A DNA stretch of 64,000 nucleotides from Pyrrhosoma nymphula (taxonomy: Eukaryota; Arthropoda; Insecta; Odonata; Coenagrionidae), in the NCBI GenBank assembly GCA_963573305.1, contig OY754331.1, forward strand, positions 93,053,434 through 93,117,433. Reading direction: 5' to 3'. Each line of letters starts with the position of its first letter. The stretch's first letter is position 1. Under the pieces are notes generated by a model. That model was not told the origin of the DNA, did no database searches, and worked only from the letters and a program-made list of their open reading frames with translations. A program made the translations under genes and the position numbers. This document shows positions 35,063-45,627 of this stretch, in pieces.

Positions 35063-36872
35063 TTTCCACCAGAGCACCATCTTAAATTGAGACTTAAATG
35101 TAAAATATAAGTGTAAACGTTTTGAGGAATGCATTTTCGTTGGAAATAAGTCAGAAATTCAGAATAAGTCAGAAAGTCAGAAAAAAAACTTTGGAATTTT
35201 GTGCAAAATGGGAATAGTGTAAACATTTCCGTCATTAAAATTCTATGAAAATAATAATGTGAAAATGTCTCAAACGAATCTAATTGAAACAAACAAGGCC
35301 AAGGGCAGACCTTTGTGACTTTCAAGTCTCGACTGTCTTAACCCCTTTGGGGCCACATCTACCCACCGGACAAAATTACAGCCAATTTAATGCCAAATTC
35401 GATCAATTTCATCAATTATCTTAAATAAATTTCCCAACGTCTTCTGGAACTGGTAGGTCTTCTAACATATGTATGTTAATTGCCAAGGATGACATCGCAT
35501 TTTCGGAAATTCACGTGAAAAATATAATCGGAATAGTGAAATACATTAGTGGAAAATTAATCAGACTCCTCTCGCTTCCGCCATTAATGTGGCCGTCTGT
35601 GACGAAAAAATGGCGGCATGTACCCATCGGTTTGTATAAAAATTCTTCAATGTTATAACTATATGCTTCACTCCACGATCATGCTTGGAATTTGTAACCC
35701 CATGATTATGCTTTTCTTATAATCAGCTCTCAGTGGGTGGGTAATTCACTAGGTCAGTTTGCATTCCAAAATTTAAACAAGAGTAGCGAATATTGGCAAA
35801 ATATGTGAAATACTATATTGTTAATGATATATTAGATAATAGCAATAATTTGTCAAATATACCCTGATCTTCTATAACTGAAGGTAAATGATCCTAACCG
35901 AAAATAGGAACTTCGTGATGGATTCGCATGTTTAATTGGATGTCGGAGTGATGAAATGGCATAATATTTTCCGTCACTAATTTAAAATTTTCATTATCCA
36001 CCAATGTTTGAAAAAGCACCCAAAGTTTAAATCTGCATTTTCGAAAATTCAGCTCGATGGGGTGAATCCATTTACTTTGCGGCTGCATTCGAGCTGTCAA
36101 GGTCATATATTTGGGAAAATGTATAATGTTTAATTGTAAATGAAAAATTAAACAGTTGAATAAAAATTACCGAAAATATACGAAATGCTTTTATTTCCGA
36201 TGTCATATTGAAATGTTTATGAGTAATTAAATTATCGAAATCAACTGCTGTAAACTAGTGACATTTTTGTGCACTGAAAATTGGAATTTTTCTTATAATT
36301 AAATAGCTGAAGTTACATTCGAATTTCTCTAATAATAAAAATCACTTCTATAAACATGCACGATGAATTGAATTATCCCATGCCGTACAAATTGGGCTCT
36401 GCTCATTGATTTTCATAAGGTATTGCTGAACTACGATAGGTAATCTCTATATGTTTTTATAACTACTTTGCAATTGATTTTTAATGATTAAATTGTTGAA
36501 AATACGCATTAGTAAATTTAGAGTTGGGTGTCGTGATACTCCGTGGAATGGTGATGAGTTTCTTCCTACATTCAGAGTTACTACCCCTTAGCTCATCTTA
36601 TAGTTCCTTTCTGTCACTGCTACATGACGGTGTTGCATCACTCAACATGTCCCTTCTACTGTATTATTTAGCCATCATTTATTCATGCTAAACATTCTTC
36701 TCAATTTGTTTTCGATCACTCGTCATTAAAGTATTGTTTCATTATTTCCAGAGCATTTTCAACTCTTCCCCTATTGAACATCCTCTCCATCTTTCTTGCG
36801 TGCTCCAGATGTCTAACATTCCAAATTCATGGATGAAGTTGGAGGCTGTTACGAAATTGGAATTTTATTTAA
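35063..36872. other. No recognisable gene
   Basis: AT-rich; a short repeated word AATAAGTCAGAAA occurs twice near 35140-35180. No frame or transposon end is convincing. Confidence 0.45.
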
Positions 36873-36931
36873 GGACCGTCCTGTCTTTTGGGATTGCCCG
36901 CGTCAGGATTTTTTAAACGATAGCGATTCTT

Positions 36932-37177
36932 CGGAGATATCCACAGGGCTGATGCATGCTGTCTTTTTTGCGCATCCGAATATGTGTATATTCTCATGTG
37001 GGTGAGAGAGGAGGGAGTGAGAGCTAGTGTATATATAACGTTCTGGGTGTTAAGGCCGTTTTACACGGTACATTTATTTGTACAATCTATCGTGTGAACG
37101 CATGTACCCACATGGGAATGTGTGTATATTGGATGCGCAATAGAGGCAGCATGCATCAACCCTGTGGAGGTCTCCGG
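36932..37177. mobile_element. Foldback element
   Basis: Inverted arms of about 70 bp: 36932-37005 (CGGAGATATCCACAGGG... GATGCATGCTG) and 37105-37177 (the inverse, with several mismatches), around a loop of about 100 bp. No coding sequence and no clear direct repeats. Confidence 0.65.
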
Positions 37178-37202
37178 CAAAGTAGTAGAAACGTTCATTT
37201 AA

Positions 37203-37753
37203 GGTAATTTAAGCAAGCCCTAGTCATAATGAAGACCAAATTGGATTTTTTTAAATTTCAGCGTCCGTAATAAGTATGAAATAAATACCTTCTGTAGTAG
37301 TAATGGCGCAAATAATTAGTTATATATGACCAAAATTCTCAGTAATTAAATAAATAAAGGTACGAAAGTCTGTAACATGACTCATTTTTTCACGCCATAG
37401 GGTGAAATCGCCATCAAAACAGCAGGTTCTTTTTGCGATTCTGTAAAAAATACTGCGGTGAGTAATAGATTCATTTTTATAAATAGTTGATAAAACGTAA
37501 CAAACTTAACACCGTTAGTTTTAAACGAAATCTAGGTGTTGCTATTTCCTATTTCTTTCAATATTCTCACTCTGGAGCGCACAGCCGTAATCTATCCCAT
37601 GCAAAACAGCTTAAATTTTTAGGAAAATTGCTCGAAAAGTAGTACGGTAAGGGGTTAATATTTTGATATAATTGGAAAAATGAGTGTTTTTTTCTTTAAA
37701 ATGAGGCTAAATAGATCAAATTCTAGGTGAAATGATTTTTCGCTGAAACTACC
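37203..37753 (-). mobile_element. TTAA-flanked MITE, copy C
   Basis: The best-bounded copy: TTAA at 37199-37202 and 37754-37757, with inverted ends GGTAATTTAAGCAAGC and the inverse of GGTAGTTTCAGCGA. It lies on the opposite strand to copies A and B. The interior contains the inverse of TTACGGCTGTGCGCTC and of ACCGCAGTA. 551 bp, noncoding. Confidence 0.85.
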
Positions 37754-37797
37754 TTAATAATCCTAATGTGGGTGATCCCAAAGGACAGAACAGTTGT

Positions 37798-39689
37798 AAA
37801 CGAATATGAACCACGAAAGTTATAATGCCTAATTGAACTCTTATTGTCTACATTTCCGCAATCCCACACATGTGTTTTGTGAAGCGAGCGTTCTGTTTCA
37901 GACGGCAATTTCTGAGTTCTATGAATGCCAGTTTAGGCCTTTGAATCCGTCACCTATTAGTGTCATATGCTATCTCATTTTATCTCTCACTTTAATCAAA
38001 TTTTCTGACAAATGTGCCTGACGACTCTCTCACGGGCCCCACAATTCCTAGGCTAGGTCTCTTTCTTGACTTTTTGTTGAAACCAGGGAAGGTATCACAA
38101 AATTGTTAGTCACATCTCCTGTTTTTTGAATTTTTAGCCAATTTTGGGTATTTCGCCGGTAAGAAGTATATTTGATGAACTAATGTAATGCTTCTCTCTT
38201 TCTTCAATCAATATGTTACTAGGAAGAGACGGACCAATAAAAATAAATTTTGTATTTCAAAACCTTTAACTTGTAGATTACTCAGATGATGATGATGAAA
38301 CTTTGATTTAAATACTTATTGAACAATGATACTAAGAATTTCAGTGTGCTTTTTTTCATATCCATCTCAACGGAAAGCATTTTTCCGCTGACTACCTATA
38401 TCTTTTTTACGCAATTCAAAATGCGAGCATTTGTATGCAATTGTTCACCCCAAAAGTGAGATAAATTGTAACATCTATTACATCTTGATATCAAGCGATA
38501 TCATTAATCAGTCTGAGCGTTATTCTTCATAATCAAACTAGTTTTCTACTCTCATCCCCCCTCCATACATTGCGATCCTCAACGTCCTCAGATACCTATC
38601 GGTATATACATATTATCTTCATCCACCCATTTTATCTCCTTTTTTTCTCCTGTTACTTTCTTCCTTCTCCCTCAATGCCCAGCAACACATTTCTCTCATT
38701 TTGTTTTTTTTACCCTCTCAAGTCACATCTTATTGGTCATCCTGTCATAATTTCTCCTTCCAGGTTACGGTGCCATTTGATACATAGTTTTATAATATAT
38801 CTTCATTGAACCATTTTTAAATTTCACACAATGGGTATATGTCTATTCTTCAATTGATATCCTCCTGTGCATACAAAGTTCGCCTCATATATATTCGTAT
38901 ATGCTGCCTACGTATGTCAATTTTTGTTTAAATACTGCCCAAAGAAACTAGCCACCTGCTCTAACGCTTCCTCTCCCACTTCTCCGCTTAAATTGGCATG
39001 TTCACATTCTTCTCTTAAAGGTTCCTCCACGACTGGGTGAGTCACAGCAAATGTTAAATTCCAACTTTTTAAATCTGGTTTTAAAAATCCTGCTTTCACT
39101 GATTAAATGCGTTTTCTATTGAAAACCATAATTTAGTTAGGTACAAAATATGCATATTATTCCACGAATATATTTTTATGAACACTTTTTTATAGCCATA
39201 GGTGGCAACTGTGGTACCATTTCTATTGAATTGCCACAGTTTGACTTCAATTATCGCAGTAAGTAGCAAATAACTCGAAAAGCAAGGTGGTAAGATGCAT
39301 TCATTTTATTTTTATTCAATTTCCAGGGAGTTTTCGCTTCTTATAAACAGTTTATCGTGAATATGGCATCTAAATTACATGGAAAAATACTGCATTTCCA
39401 CTTGTTTCTCCCATTCAACACTACGCAATTTCAAGTTCAATTTGCGAGAAAAATAGCGCGTAAAGGTTACATTTTGTTCTTCATATCAGATAGAGGACAG
39501 GTTTTTCTATAAGTGGAGAGAATATGAATGAATTTGCATTAAAGTCATTTTGCTGTGGAACCACCTTATTGGACAAAATTCCCCTTTCATACAAAACTGC
39601 TGTGTGCCTGCGTTTCATTTTTATTCTGGTGTTGCAACATCCTTTGTGCATGTAGGACGTGTCATTCTCATTCTCATTGAAGGCTGCAT
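37798..39689. other. No recognisable gene
   Basis: AT-rich; pyrimidine-rich at 38540-38780. A (GAT)n-like run lies near 38286. No convincing frame. Confidence 0.45.
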
Positions 39690-39868
39690 GAAACCAACAG
39701 TGTCAGGCGAGATGTGGTGGAACTTCATATTAATAAAGAAAGTAATCGATATAGAACGTCCACTTTTATTTAAAATTCTGTACCTGAGGATGGCTTAGTG
39801 AAAAGAGCCGAAACCCGTGCTGTGAATTTTAAATAAAAGTGGACGTACTATACCGATTACTTTCTTTG
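39690..39868 (+). mobile_element. Hairpin retroelement, family 2, with 13-bp direct repeats
   Basis: Direct repeats TTGAAGGCTGCAT lie at 39677-39689 and 39869-39881. The head contains GGCGAGATGTGGTGGAAC (39708-39725), nearly the same word as in the element at 26598. Arms at 39735-39778 and 39824-39867 are inverse copies with two mismatches over 44 bp. The loop carries CTGAGGA (39784-39790), T, GGCT...AGCC stem and GAAAC (39810-39814), again hammerhead-like. Confidence 0.8.
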
Positions 39869-39899
39869 TTGAAGGCTGCATTTCTAATTCTCTTTCAAA

Positions 39900-41480
39900 C
39901 TTATTCAGTGCGCTGTGCGAAGGCGTCGACCCACATAAAACCCCCCCGACCTCATGAATAAACTCTTCACGCCATCGGTCGCCGTGGACTCTCTCGGATG
40001 AGTGTCCGACTCGCTCGCCGTTACTCAACCGGCCGAGAGTGGCTGCCTGACCCCTCTCCGACCGCAGGACTCTTCCCCCCTCCGCCCTCCTCGCAGCATT
40101 CATTCTCATTGCGTGGGTTATCCTCCGTGGCAATCTGCGGAGACGACCGAGGGCTTTATATAATGCGGGGTTCCTCTCCCATCTCCTCCCATCTTTCTCC
40201 CTCCCTCTCGGGCGAAAGACGGGAGGAGGGAGGGCGGGAAGGGCCGGAGGAAGAAGGGTGAAGCCGAATGAAACACTCGGTTCACAGCATCGTACAATCG
40301 ATGCGAGGAAATTATCGAAAACATTAATTAATTAAATTCATGCAAATATGAACAATTCGTGGTCACCATTACAATATTGCATGTATAGCAATATTAGTCA
40401 TCTCGGGATGGAGCTTTGGTGACAACAGATCGTCATGCGAGTATCGTACGGCGTCTTTATCATCAATGGCATCAATTTCATCAAATTTTGTGACACAACA
40501 TTCTGTCGATCATACCATACCATCGACTACAGCGTCTGCGCCGTCGTACGCAGCATAATAGTAGATCATATGGCCACATCGACGATAATCATCACCGTAT
40601 CGACTATATTGCCAATGGCGGCAGTAGCTATCTTATCTTCACGTTGACTGTTGATCTATCTGGACGATAACATCGAGCGTAAATTTTTGACCCTCGTCAA
40701 GCGATCTTTAGATATGCATTCTGATTTTACGTATCGTCCTCGTAAAATACTCATAAAAAATATCGACTCATCTCCGATGCATGGCTTCGTATCGCACTCA
40801 TTGCGTCTTTCGTTTCTCCCTTCCCACTCGCTCACTGCCTACCCCACTTAGTCAGTCCCCTCATCCGTGGCCCGAGTGCATCCCTTCGCCCTATTGTTCT
40901 CCTCCCGGCAATTCTCCCGCCATCCATCCTTCATCTGTCTCCTCTCTACGCCGCCGCCGCTGCGGTCTCTCCCCCGGCCACCAACCCCCGCCCCGCCCAC
41001 TGACGTCCACCTCCCTCTCCCCGGCCGAGCATTGATTACGTACTGCCTTCGCCGCAACCTCTCCTCTCTCTCCCCCCAAACCACCCCTTCTCCCTCCTCC
41101 GCACCCCTCCCACGCCGGAGCAACTCGTCTCGCCCGCCGCAAACACATTCTACATTCACTCTTCCATTCCCATTCATTCCCCTCCCCATTCACTCCCCTC
41201 CAACGTCCACCGCAAAACCTTCTTCGCATCCATCGCCCGCTGCAAATTTTCCGAAGGCAGTCTCGTTCTCCCGCGCTCCTTTCCACCGATGACTCTGCCT
41301 CCTTCCGCCCCGCCTCGTCCGCGACTCCCTCGGCCACTGGCCGCCCCCTGAGGGCAAGGCCTCAAATGAGAGACAAGGGGTCCACAGTAGCGAGCTGCCT
41401 TAGACCGGGACCCGGCCCTTCCTCGGTTACTTGCTTCACCTCGTCTCAATCCATCTTCATTTCGCCTTTGCGTGTTATCC
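39900..41480. other. Long GC-rich island, possible promoter or first exon
   Basis: About 1.6 kb, GC- and CpG-rich at 39900-40265 and 40800-41440 with a more AT-rich middle. On the minus strand the sequence TATATAAAG (about 40149-40158) is a consensus TATA box and would direct transcription leftward; on the plus strand the same site reads TTATATAAT. Frames of up to 148 codons here run on both strands, are low-complexity (Arg/Gly or Pro/Ser), and are not called. Confidence 0.3.
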
Positions 41481-42530
41481 AAGTTATATCGAATGTCGTG
41501 CTACGATTACTTTAATTTCGCGGTAAACAATAATTATCAATAGCATATATTTGCCGTAAGTTTCACCCAAAAAGTATCCACTTTATTATCCGGATTTGTC
41601 AAATTTACATAAATTCTTTGAGTTTGTCAGACGTTATGCTAATGAGCATATTGTTTGTAAACTAGCCAGAAATGGATTATGAATCAATTACAGCAAATAT
41701 TCATGGGAGTGAATAAATATGTTCTTATTTTTTGTAATTAGAGGGTATATCTGGCTGGTTAATGTGTTTTTGGATGTATTTAAAAGAAGTTATGCTTTAG
41801 TTATGTTTGAAGTACAACTCGTTGACTCACATGAAATCATTTCTCGGGTTGGTGTAATTTTTACCTCTTTCGTTATACATATCTAAAATGGCTATCATGT
41901 TCTTCGTTCATCTTCCTCGCTGACCCTTCGCTCTCCCCTCTTTTACGCCCTTCATTGTCCTATCTCCTCTTACTACGCCCTCCGATAAGCCTCCATTGCC
42001 GCCACATTATTTCATATCACGTGTTTCACCTTCCTTTTCCATTTCGAATGCCCTAGCGTTCGTCTTTCTTATTCTCCAGCTCTCAATATATTTTATGCTA
42101 TTTTGCGTCCAACATGCAACCGAGAATTGTGACATGAGTGACATAAATGAAGATGCTTTCTCCCATATTAATATTTGGATCTGTTTTTGTTGAGATCAAA
42201 TATGTATGATTCGTGGAAAAATATAATTCTTGCTCTCATCCTCTCGACAGTCAATCTTTTTTGTTTGTCAATTTTGCCTAACTTACAAATACAATTATTA
42301 TCTTGCATGTCATTCTAATTTTTAAAAATATGAATCTTTGAAATTATCTGAAAGGTAAGGATTTGTAGAATTTCAGTTGTATGTTAATAAATGAGCCGCA
42401 AAGATAAACAATCTTCTCCTGATACGCTCGTCAATTTACTAGTTTCTATTAAAAGTGGGTAATCGTTATGTTACGCACTATCTCCCGTGGTCCTCAGATC
42501 CTTTTTGGTCATAAAAAACAGTAATGAATC
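41481..42530. other. No recognisable gene
   Basis: AT-rich, ending at the TTAA bordering the intact piggyBac. Confidence 0.45.
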
Positions 42531-42548
42531 TTAACCCATTTATGCCTA

Positions 42549-42568
42549 GTGTTCCATTTTTGGAACAC
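42549..42568. repeat. Subterminal palindrome 1 of piggyBac
   Basis: GTGTTCCATTTTTGGAACAC: 8-bp inverted arms around TTTT, 2 bp inside the left terminal repeat. With its flanks it forms a 28-bp direct repeat (42543-42570) with palindrome 3 at 45469-45496. Confidence 0.95.
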
Positions 42569-42908
42569 CTGACGCGACTTTCGAATTTACTGACTACGAC
42601 TCATTATACACCAATATGCCACGGTTTTTCTTTCTGTACCACTTTATAAAGATATATTGTATTACGGGGCGCAAAAAATTAGTCAGTTTTGCCAACCCAT
42701 CGCAGCCAGTGTGTTGAGAAATATCGGTCTTTTTTTTTAAGGCAGTTTTTCTGAGACCATCTCAAATGTTATATTAATAACTATTTGCCATTACGCCCAA
42801 ATGTTGTAAATTTTTCCCTGCATGATCAGTAATAGTTAATCTATAGTGCTTTAAGAAGAAAATTTTGAAACAATGTATTTTGTTTTAGTTATAAGCTTTT
42901 ATTTAACA

Positions 42909-42928
42909 GTGTTCCATTTTTGGAACAC
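42909..42928. repeat. Subterminal palindrome 2 of piggyBac
   Basis: The same 20 bp in the same orientation, followed by CTAGGCAAATCCACTAC; that flank is the inverse of the flank preceding palindrome 3. Together they act as a subterminal inverted repeat of about 36 bp broken only in the central TTTT. Confidence 0.95.
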
Positions 42929-43623
42929 TAGGCAAATCCACTACTATTATGCGTGCATTAAGACGCACTGAAATATTCACTTTAATTTTAAATCAAGTAA
43001 GCAATTAGATCTTATGTGATTGAGGGAAACGATGCCATGTCTTAGCTATAATCAGTTTCCATTTCAGTGAAATAATTAATACATCTATAACCAACTGATC
43101 AATTGTGAACAGAGAGATGAAAACATATGAGTCACCCTGTGCACTCTTTCATTCGGGACCAAGCCCCCTGGGTCATATTGACGTCATGAACACTAATCAA
43201 TGAGCGAAGTGCGGCTGCTTGTACCCAATATTCTTCTCCTTTTCTTTTTAGCAGAAAGTTTATTGTAAGTGTTCGGGCTTGTCGCACTTGTCCTGCACAG
43301 AGCGGCACGCCGCCCCCCCCCCACTCCTGCCGTATCGGCGACTTTGGGGTTTTTCCCGGGTAATGCTTATTCCTTTCCCTCTCCGTGTCTAACAAAGGGA
43401 CTTTTAGCCTTTTCTTTAAGGCATTGAAATCCTCGGCGCCACTGCCGGCCAAGAGTGCAGTGACCCTTTCTCTTGGTCCTTGGGCCATAGCGTGGGTGAC
43501 GCCAGGGGCGCTTGGGTTTTTACAGTAGTAGTATGTTGAGTGTGATCTCGTGAAGTGGATGTGTCTTGCGTCCCGTCCGTTAGAAAGTGAAGGGTGACCG
43601 CGCCTTTAGCTATAAGTAACAGG

Positions 43624-45402
43624 ATGTCGAGATATTTGACAGTGCATGAAATAACTGATCTATTAGAGACAGAAGATTGCATAGAAGTACGTGATATCAT
43701 CATTGAACCCCCTGATAACGCAACAGAACCTGTGTCTGACGAGGACTCCGGGGATGAAGATGGTGGAACAATTAATAATCTTCCCGGTTCATTGCTGCGC
43801 GCTCCTGCTCATCTCATTCATGGTTCTTCTGACGAGAACTTTGACCATGCTGACCTTTTGCTGATACCGGATGGTGATACTACTGAAAATGACGGTGCAT
43901 CGGCTTCTGCTTCGCCTCAACCTCATCTTGCTCATAGAAAAAAGGTAACCAAAGTTGTGCGCAATTGGAAGAAAGCCGATCTGACTGCCCAGCCAGTAGG
44001 AGGTAGAGTTTCAGAAGAACAAATCACGAAAATGAAAACCCCTACAGAATATTTAGAACTCTTTCTGGATACTGAAGTGATTGATATGATTGTCAAATAT
44101 TCCAATTTATATGCTGCAAGTAAGGGCGTAAACCTTGAACTGACTGTCGGTGAGTGTCGGTGTTTTTTGGGAATAATTTTCCTGAGTGGTTACGTCTCTG
44201 TTCCGAGAAGGCGTATGTTTTGGGAGCAAAGACCAGATTCTCATAATTCTCTAGTTAGTGGTGCAATGAGACGTGACCGATTTGAAACAATATTTTCAAA
44301 TTTGCATGTTGCTGACAATTCTAACTTGAACCACATGGACAAGTTTTCCAAGCTGCGACCTCTCATAGAGCAACTGAATGACAGATGTATGAAATTTGTA
44401 CCAAATGAAATATACTTCAGCTTGGATGAGGCCATGATTCCCTATTTCGGTCGTCACGGGTGCAAACAGTTCATTCGGGGTAAGCCTATTCGGTTTGGGT
44501 ATAAATTCTGGTGTGGTGCAACGCGTCTAGGCTACATTTGCTGGTTTCAGCCTTATCAAGGAAAAAACCCGAACACTCAATACCAAGAATATGGTGTAGG
44601 TGCTTCAGTTGTTTTGCAATTTACTGAGGCACTCACAACGCAGCATCCTGGTAAATACCATTTTGTGTTCGACAACTTTTTCACAAGTATTGCACTCCTT
44701 GATAAACTTCATTCAATGGGCCATCAAGCAACAGGCACAGCGAGAAAAGATCGTGTAGACAAACCTCCTTTACTATCTGATGTTATCCTAAAGAAAAAAG
44801 ATAGGGGCACATTTGATTACCGAATTGATGGAAAAGGCAATATTGTTTGTAGATGGAATGATAACAGTGTTGTGACTGTTGCATCTTCTGGTGTGGGTGT
44901 CAACCCTTTGCAACAGGTCAGTCGTTATTCTCAAAAGCAGAAAAAAAAGATACAAGTTACTCAGCCAAATTTAATCAAGGTCTATAATCAGTATATGGGA
45001 GGAGTAGACCGAGCTGATGAAAATATTGACAAGTATCGAGCATCAATCCGTGGAAAGAAATGGTACTCGAGCCCTCTGTTATTCTGCTTTGAGCTGTCTT
45101 TACAAAATGCTTGGCAATTGCATAAAATAAACGATGTGAAGCCAATGGATCTTCTTGAATTTCGTCGCCGTGTGGCCTGTCACTATATAGAAACATATGG
45201 TAATACTGCTGAGCCTGGTAGGAAAGGGAGACCATCTATGAAGCGTAACCTTGACTCACGTCATGACGGCATGAATCATACGATTGTAAAGCAAGGAAAG
45301 CAAACTCGCTGTGTCCAATGTCACAAAAATACCACTTTTCAATGTAAAAAATGCAATATATCCTTGCATGTTAAGTGTTCACCTGGATATCACTCTCAAT
45401 AG
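43624..45402 (+). CDS. piggyBac transposase, full length
   Basis: Encodes a 592-residue DDE transposase that excises the element and inserts it at TTAA, acting in the nucleus. I start at the ATG at 43624; the frame is open 30 bp further up but without an ATG. Residues 1-100 are acidic and probably disordered (DEDSGDEDGG). The dimerisation and catalytic core follows: YLELFLDTEVIDMIVKYSN, CRCFLGIIFLSGYVSVPRR, then FSLDEAMIPYFGRHG with catalytic Asp268, FVFDNFFTSIALLD with Asp350, and YNQYMGGVDRADENIDKYR with Asp462 (Asp465 also conserved). The C-terminus is a Cys-rich zinc-binding domain, C-x2-C-x7-C-x2-C-x4-H-x2-C-x4-H, about residues 560-590, the usual piggyBac end that binds the terminal DNA. 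Length is normal for the family (about 590-600). No frameshift or stop is present, and all catalytic residues are intact. Confidence 0.95.
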   Translation: MSRYLTVHEITDLLETEDCIEVRDIIIEPPDNATEPVSDEDSGDEDGGTINNLPGSLLRAPAHLIHGSSDENFDHADLLLIPDGDTTENDGASASASPQPHLAHRKKVTKVVRNWKKADLTAQPVGGRVSEEQITKMKTPTEYLELFLDTEVIDMIVKYSNLYAASKGVNLELTVGECRCFLGIIFLSGYVSVPRRRMFWEQRPDSHNSLVSGAMRRDRFETIFSNLHVADNSNLNHMDKFSKLRPLIEQLNDRCMKFVPNEIYFSLDEAMIPYFGRHGCKQFIRGKPIRFGYKFWCGATRLGYICWFQPYQGKNPNTQYQEYGVGASVVLQFTEALTTQHPGKYHFVFDNFFTSIALLDKLHSMGHQATGTARKDRVDKPPLLSDVILKKKDRGTFDYRIDGKGNIVCRWNDNSVVTVASSGVGVNPLQQVSRYSQKQKKKIQVTQPNLIKVYNQYMGGVDRADENIDKYRASIRGKKWYSSPLLFCFELSLQNAWQLHKINDVKPMDLLEFRRRVACHYIETYGNTAEPGRKGRPSMKRNLDSRHDGMNHTIVKQGKQTRCVQCHKNTTFQCKKCNISLHVKCSPGYHSQ

Positions 45403-45474
45403 TGAGTTAATAAATGTCTGAATCAAATGATTTGCTTGTTATCATTGAGTACGTCATGGTAGTGGATTTGCCTA

Positions 45475-45494
45475 GTGTTCCATTTTTGGAACAC
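45475..45494. repeat. Subterminal palindrome 3 of piggyBac
   Basis: The third copy of GTGTTCCATTTTTGGAACAC, same orientation as the other two, about 117 bp inside the right terminal repeat and about 70 bp after the transposase stop. Confidence 0.95.
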
Positions 45495-45627
45495 CTCGTA
45501 ATTAATAATTGGCAATAGATACATTGTTTTTTATTTCGGATATTTTTTTCATACGTATTTTTATCTATAATATGTAAAAATCAGGGTAAAATTTGCATTT
45601 TTCAAACCTTCGGCATAAATGGGTTAA

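Larger units (their letters stand above)
36873..37797. repeat. Nested inverted repeat enclosing two elements
   Basis: A word near 36878-36912 (CTGTCTTTTGGGATTGCCCG then TCAGGATT) recurs inverted at 37757-37795 (AATCCTAATGTGGGTGATCC then CAAAGGACAG). Between these outer arms lie a foldback element and MITE copy C, so they may be the ends of an older element into which both inserted. Confidence 0.5.
42535..45623 (+). mobile_element. Complete piggyBac element
   Basis: The 3089-bp element is bounded by perfect 12-bp inverted repeats, CCCATTTATGCC (42535-42546) and GGCATAAATGGG (45612-45623), with TTAA immediately outside on both sides (42531-42534 and 45624-45627), the piggyBac target duplication. 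Inside are a long 5' region of about 1.1 kb, one uninterrupted transposase gene and about 200 bp of 3' sequence. Perfect ends and an open frame suggest recent and possibly current activity. It is unlike the decayed piggyBac at 0.5-3.3 kb in ends and protein. Confidence 0.95.

Noticed and set aside
40891..41337. 148-codon minus-strand frame
   Set aside because: Low-complexity Arg/Gly sequence in a GC- and pyrimidine-rich island, with overlapping frames on the other strand; no domain.
43132..43488. 118-codon minus-strand frame inside the piggyBac
   Set aside because: Lies in the 5' region of the element, antisense to the transposase, with no recognisable motif; probably chance.
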